Shown here: positions 62,802 through 64,000 of the stretch, in pieces
Numbering within the stretch: position 1 is the first letter of the stretch
Layout: the number at the start of each line of letters is the position of its first letter
Assembly: GCA_016893485.2 (NCBI GenBank)
Contig: JAFEKX020000001.1
Coordinates: 1,612,001-1,676,000, forward strand
Reading direction: 5' to 3'
Length of the DNA: 64,000 nt
Source: Streptomyces sp. P3
GTDB lineage: Bacteria > Actinomycetota > Actinomycetes > Streptomycetales > Streptomycetaceae
The notes under the pieces: generated by a model
The model's input: only the letters and a program-made list of their open reading frames with translations
What the model was told of the DNA's origin: nothing
Databases searched by the model: none
Made by a program: the position numbers and the translations under genes

Positions 62802-64000
62802 GTGACGCACCGTCAAACACGTTTGAGAGCAGGCAGATCCGCACTCACGTACCTCACGGCATTCGGTGCGCTGGCCGGTGCGGCCCTGGTCGGGGCGGCG
62901 CCGGCCGTCGCCGTGCCGGGGTCACGCGGCTCGCGCCGGGTGTCACCTACGAGCAGTTCGACATCACGGCGGCCAAGGGTGTGACCCACGCCCATGTGGT
63001 CGTCGTGGACCTGCGCAACGCCCATGTGCGCGTCAACCTGCTGTACCCGGGAGCGGTCGCGGCCCGGGAGCCCGTCTCGCGGCTGGCCGACTCGGCCGGT
63101 GCGGTCGCGGGCGTCAACGGTGACTTCTTCGACATCACCGAGACCCAGCACCCGGGCGTCGAGGCCACCGGCGCCACCGACGGACCGGCGATCGCGAGCG
63201 GTGTCGCCCTGAAGGGCGCGGTGCCCGACGGCCAGCGCTTCGGGCCAGCGCTGCCGCCCGGCACGAACACCCGGAACGTGCTCGGTGTGGGCGTCGACCG
63301 GGTCGCCCGGCTGGACAGCCTCGCCCTGAGCGGGACGGTCCGCACCCCGCACGGCGGGCTGACGCTCGGCGGGTTCAACCAGTACGCGCTGCCGGAGAAC
63401 TCCATCGGTGCGTTCACGACACGGTGGGGCAGTGTCTCCCGGGTACGCGCCACATGTGGCTCGGACGCGGACCGGGCCGCCGCCTGTAGTGCGGACACCT
63501 ATGAGGTGGCGGTCCGCGGCGGCCGAGTCGTGTCGGTCTCCAACACTCCCGGCAGTGGTGCCATCGCCGCGGGCACCACCGTCCTCGTCGGCCGTGAGGC
63601 GGGCGCGCAGCGGCTGCGGAAGCTGTTCAAGGGCGAGCGGGTCCAGGTGCAGCACCGGCTGGTGGCGGCGAGGTCCGGGGTCCCGTACCGCTTCGCCATC
63701 GGCGGCTACCCGGTGCTGCGGCACGGTCAGCCGCTGGCCGGTCTCGACGACAAGACGTCGGCCGTGCGCACCGCCGTGGGTATCGCCGACGGCGGCCACC
63801 GTCTGCTACTGTTCGCGACGGACGGCGCGGTCGCCTACCGCAACGGCCTCACCATCGCCGAAGTCGCCGCCCATCTGCGGAAGTTGGGCTCGGTCGACGC
63901 CTTCAGCCTGGACGGCGGCGGCTCGACGACCCTGGTCGCCCGCGCGTCCGGCGCGAGCGCCGTCACGGTCCGGAACCATCCCAGCGGCGGCGCCGAACGT
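62802..64000 (+). CDS. Secreted phosphodiester glycosidase family protein, truncated by the window end
   Basis: GTG start behind AGGGGA. Signal peptide SALTYLTAFGALAGAALVGA ending APAVA. One more G in 62918-62921 restores VPGVTRLAPGVTYEQFDIT. The NAGPA/DUF2233 domain is visible as GAVAGVNGDFFDI, YRFAIGGYPVLRHGQ, RTAVGIADGGHRLLLFATDG and LDGGGSTTLVARA. Relatives hydrolyse phosphodiester-linked sugars outside the cell. At least 399 codons; the end lies beyond the window. Confidence 0.8.

Overview
The window is high-GC DNA with Streptomyces-type gene content: a conservon (sensor kinase, roadblock protein, DUF742 protein, GTPase), DUF5709 and DUF6397 proteins, a type B L31, many MarR/TetR/ROK regulators, and a dispersed hairpin element typical of streptomycete intergenic DNA. 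Many genes can be read end to end only by changing frame, nearly always inside runs of four to five G or C. Insertions and losses both occur, and intact residues resume at once. I read most of these as base-calling indels and give each such gene its full span.

Layout. 1-14.6 kb: an ABC exporter/MarR divergent pair, an HD hydrolase, a GlxA-type regulator, a TetR/SDR pair, a DctA-type carrier, a coupled L,D-transpeptidase/PNGase A pair, a heterodimeric ABC exporter with one degenerate ATP site, DUF5709, type B L31 and a membrane hydrolase. 14.7-19.8 kb: a DUF3516-type helicase, TesB thioesterase, DUF6397 and a lone roadblock protein. 19.9-25.3 kb: a conservon preceded by an MHYT-domain membrane sensor. 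25.4-33.4 kb: a methyltransferase, hypotheticals, a fatty acid desaturase, a rifampicin monooxygenase gene behind a 19-bp rifamycin-associated element, and a secreted phytase-like esterase. 33.6-37.7 kb: xylose utilisation (xylA divergent from xylB and a ROK repressor). 37.8-41 kb: an amide uptake/hydrolysis operon and a Tat-exported amidase. 41.2-46.3 kb: a GAF regulator with aldehyde dehydrogenase, a sirtuin and an EF-hand protein.

The most interesting region is 46.4-59.4 kb. One 13-gene minus-strand operon, with overlaps or short gaps almost throughout, encodes an amino-group carrier protein (LysW) and its enzymes LysX, LysZ, LysY and LysK, a split transketolase, a DegT-type aminotransferase, PAPS-forming CysC/CysD/CysN, and two unfamiliar proteins at its 5' end. 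A sulfotransferase is divergent. This is the parts list expected for a LysW-tethered dihydroxy-diamino acid that is sulfated and closed to an aziridine, as in vazabitide, azinomycin and ficellomycin. No NRPS or PKS gene is in the window. A MarR gene overlapping a DMT exporter gene follows and could handle export or self-protection.

The right end carries a response regulator, a hydrolase remnant, a DUF779 gene (normally the neighbour of the aldehyde dehydrogenase now 18 kb away) and a truncated phosphodiester glycosidase gene. I saw no tRNA, rRNA, CRISPR array, transposase or integrase.
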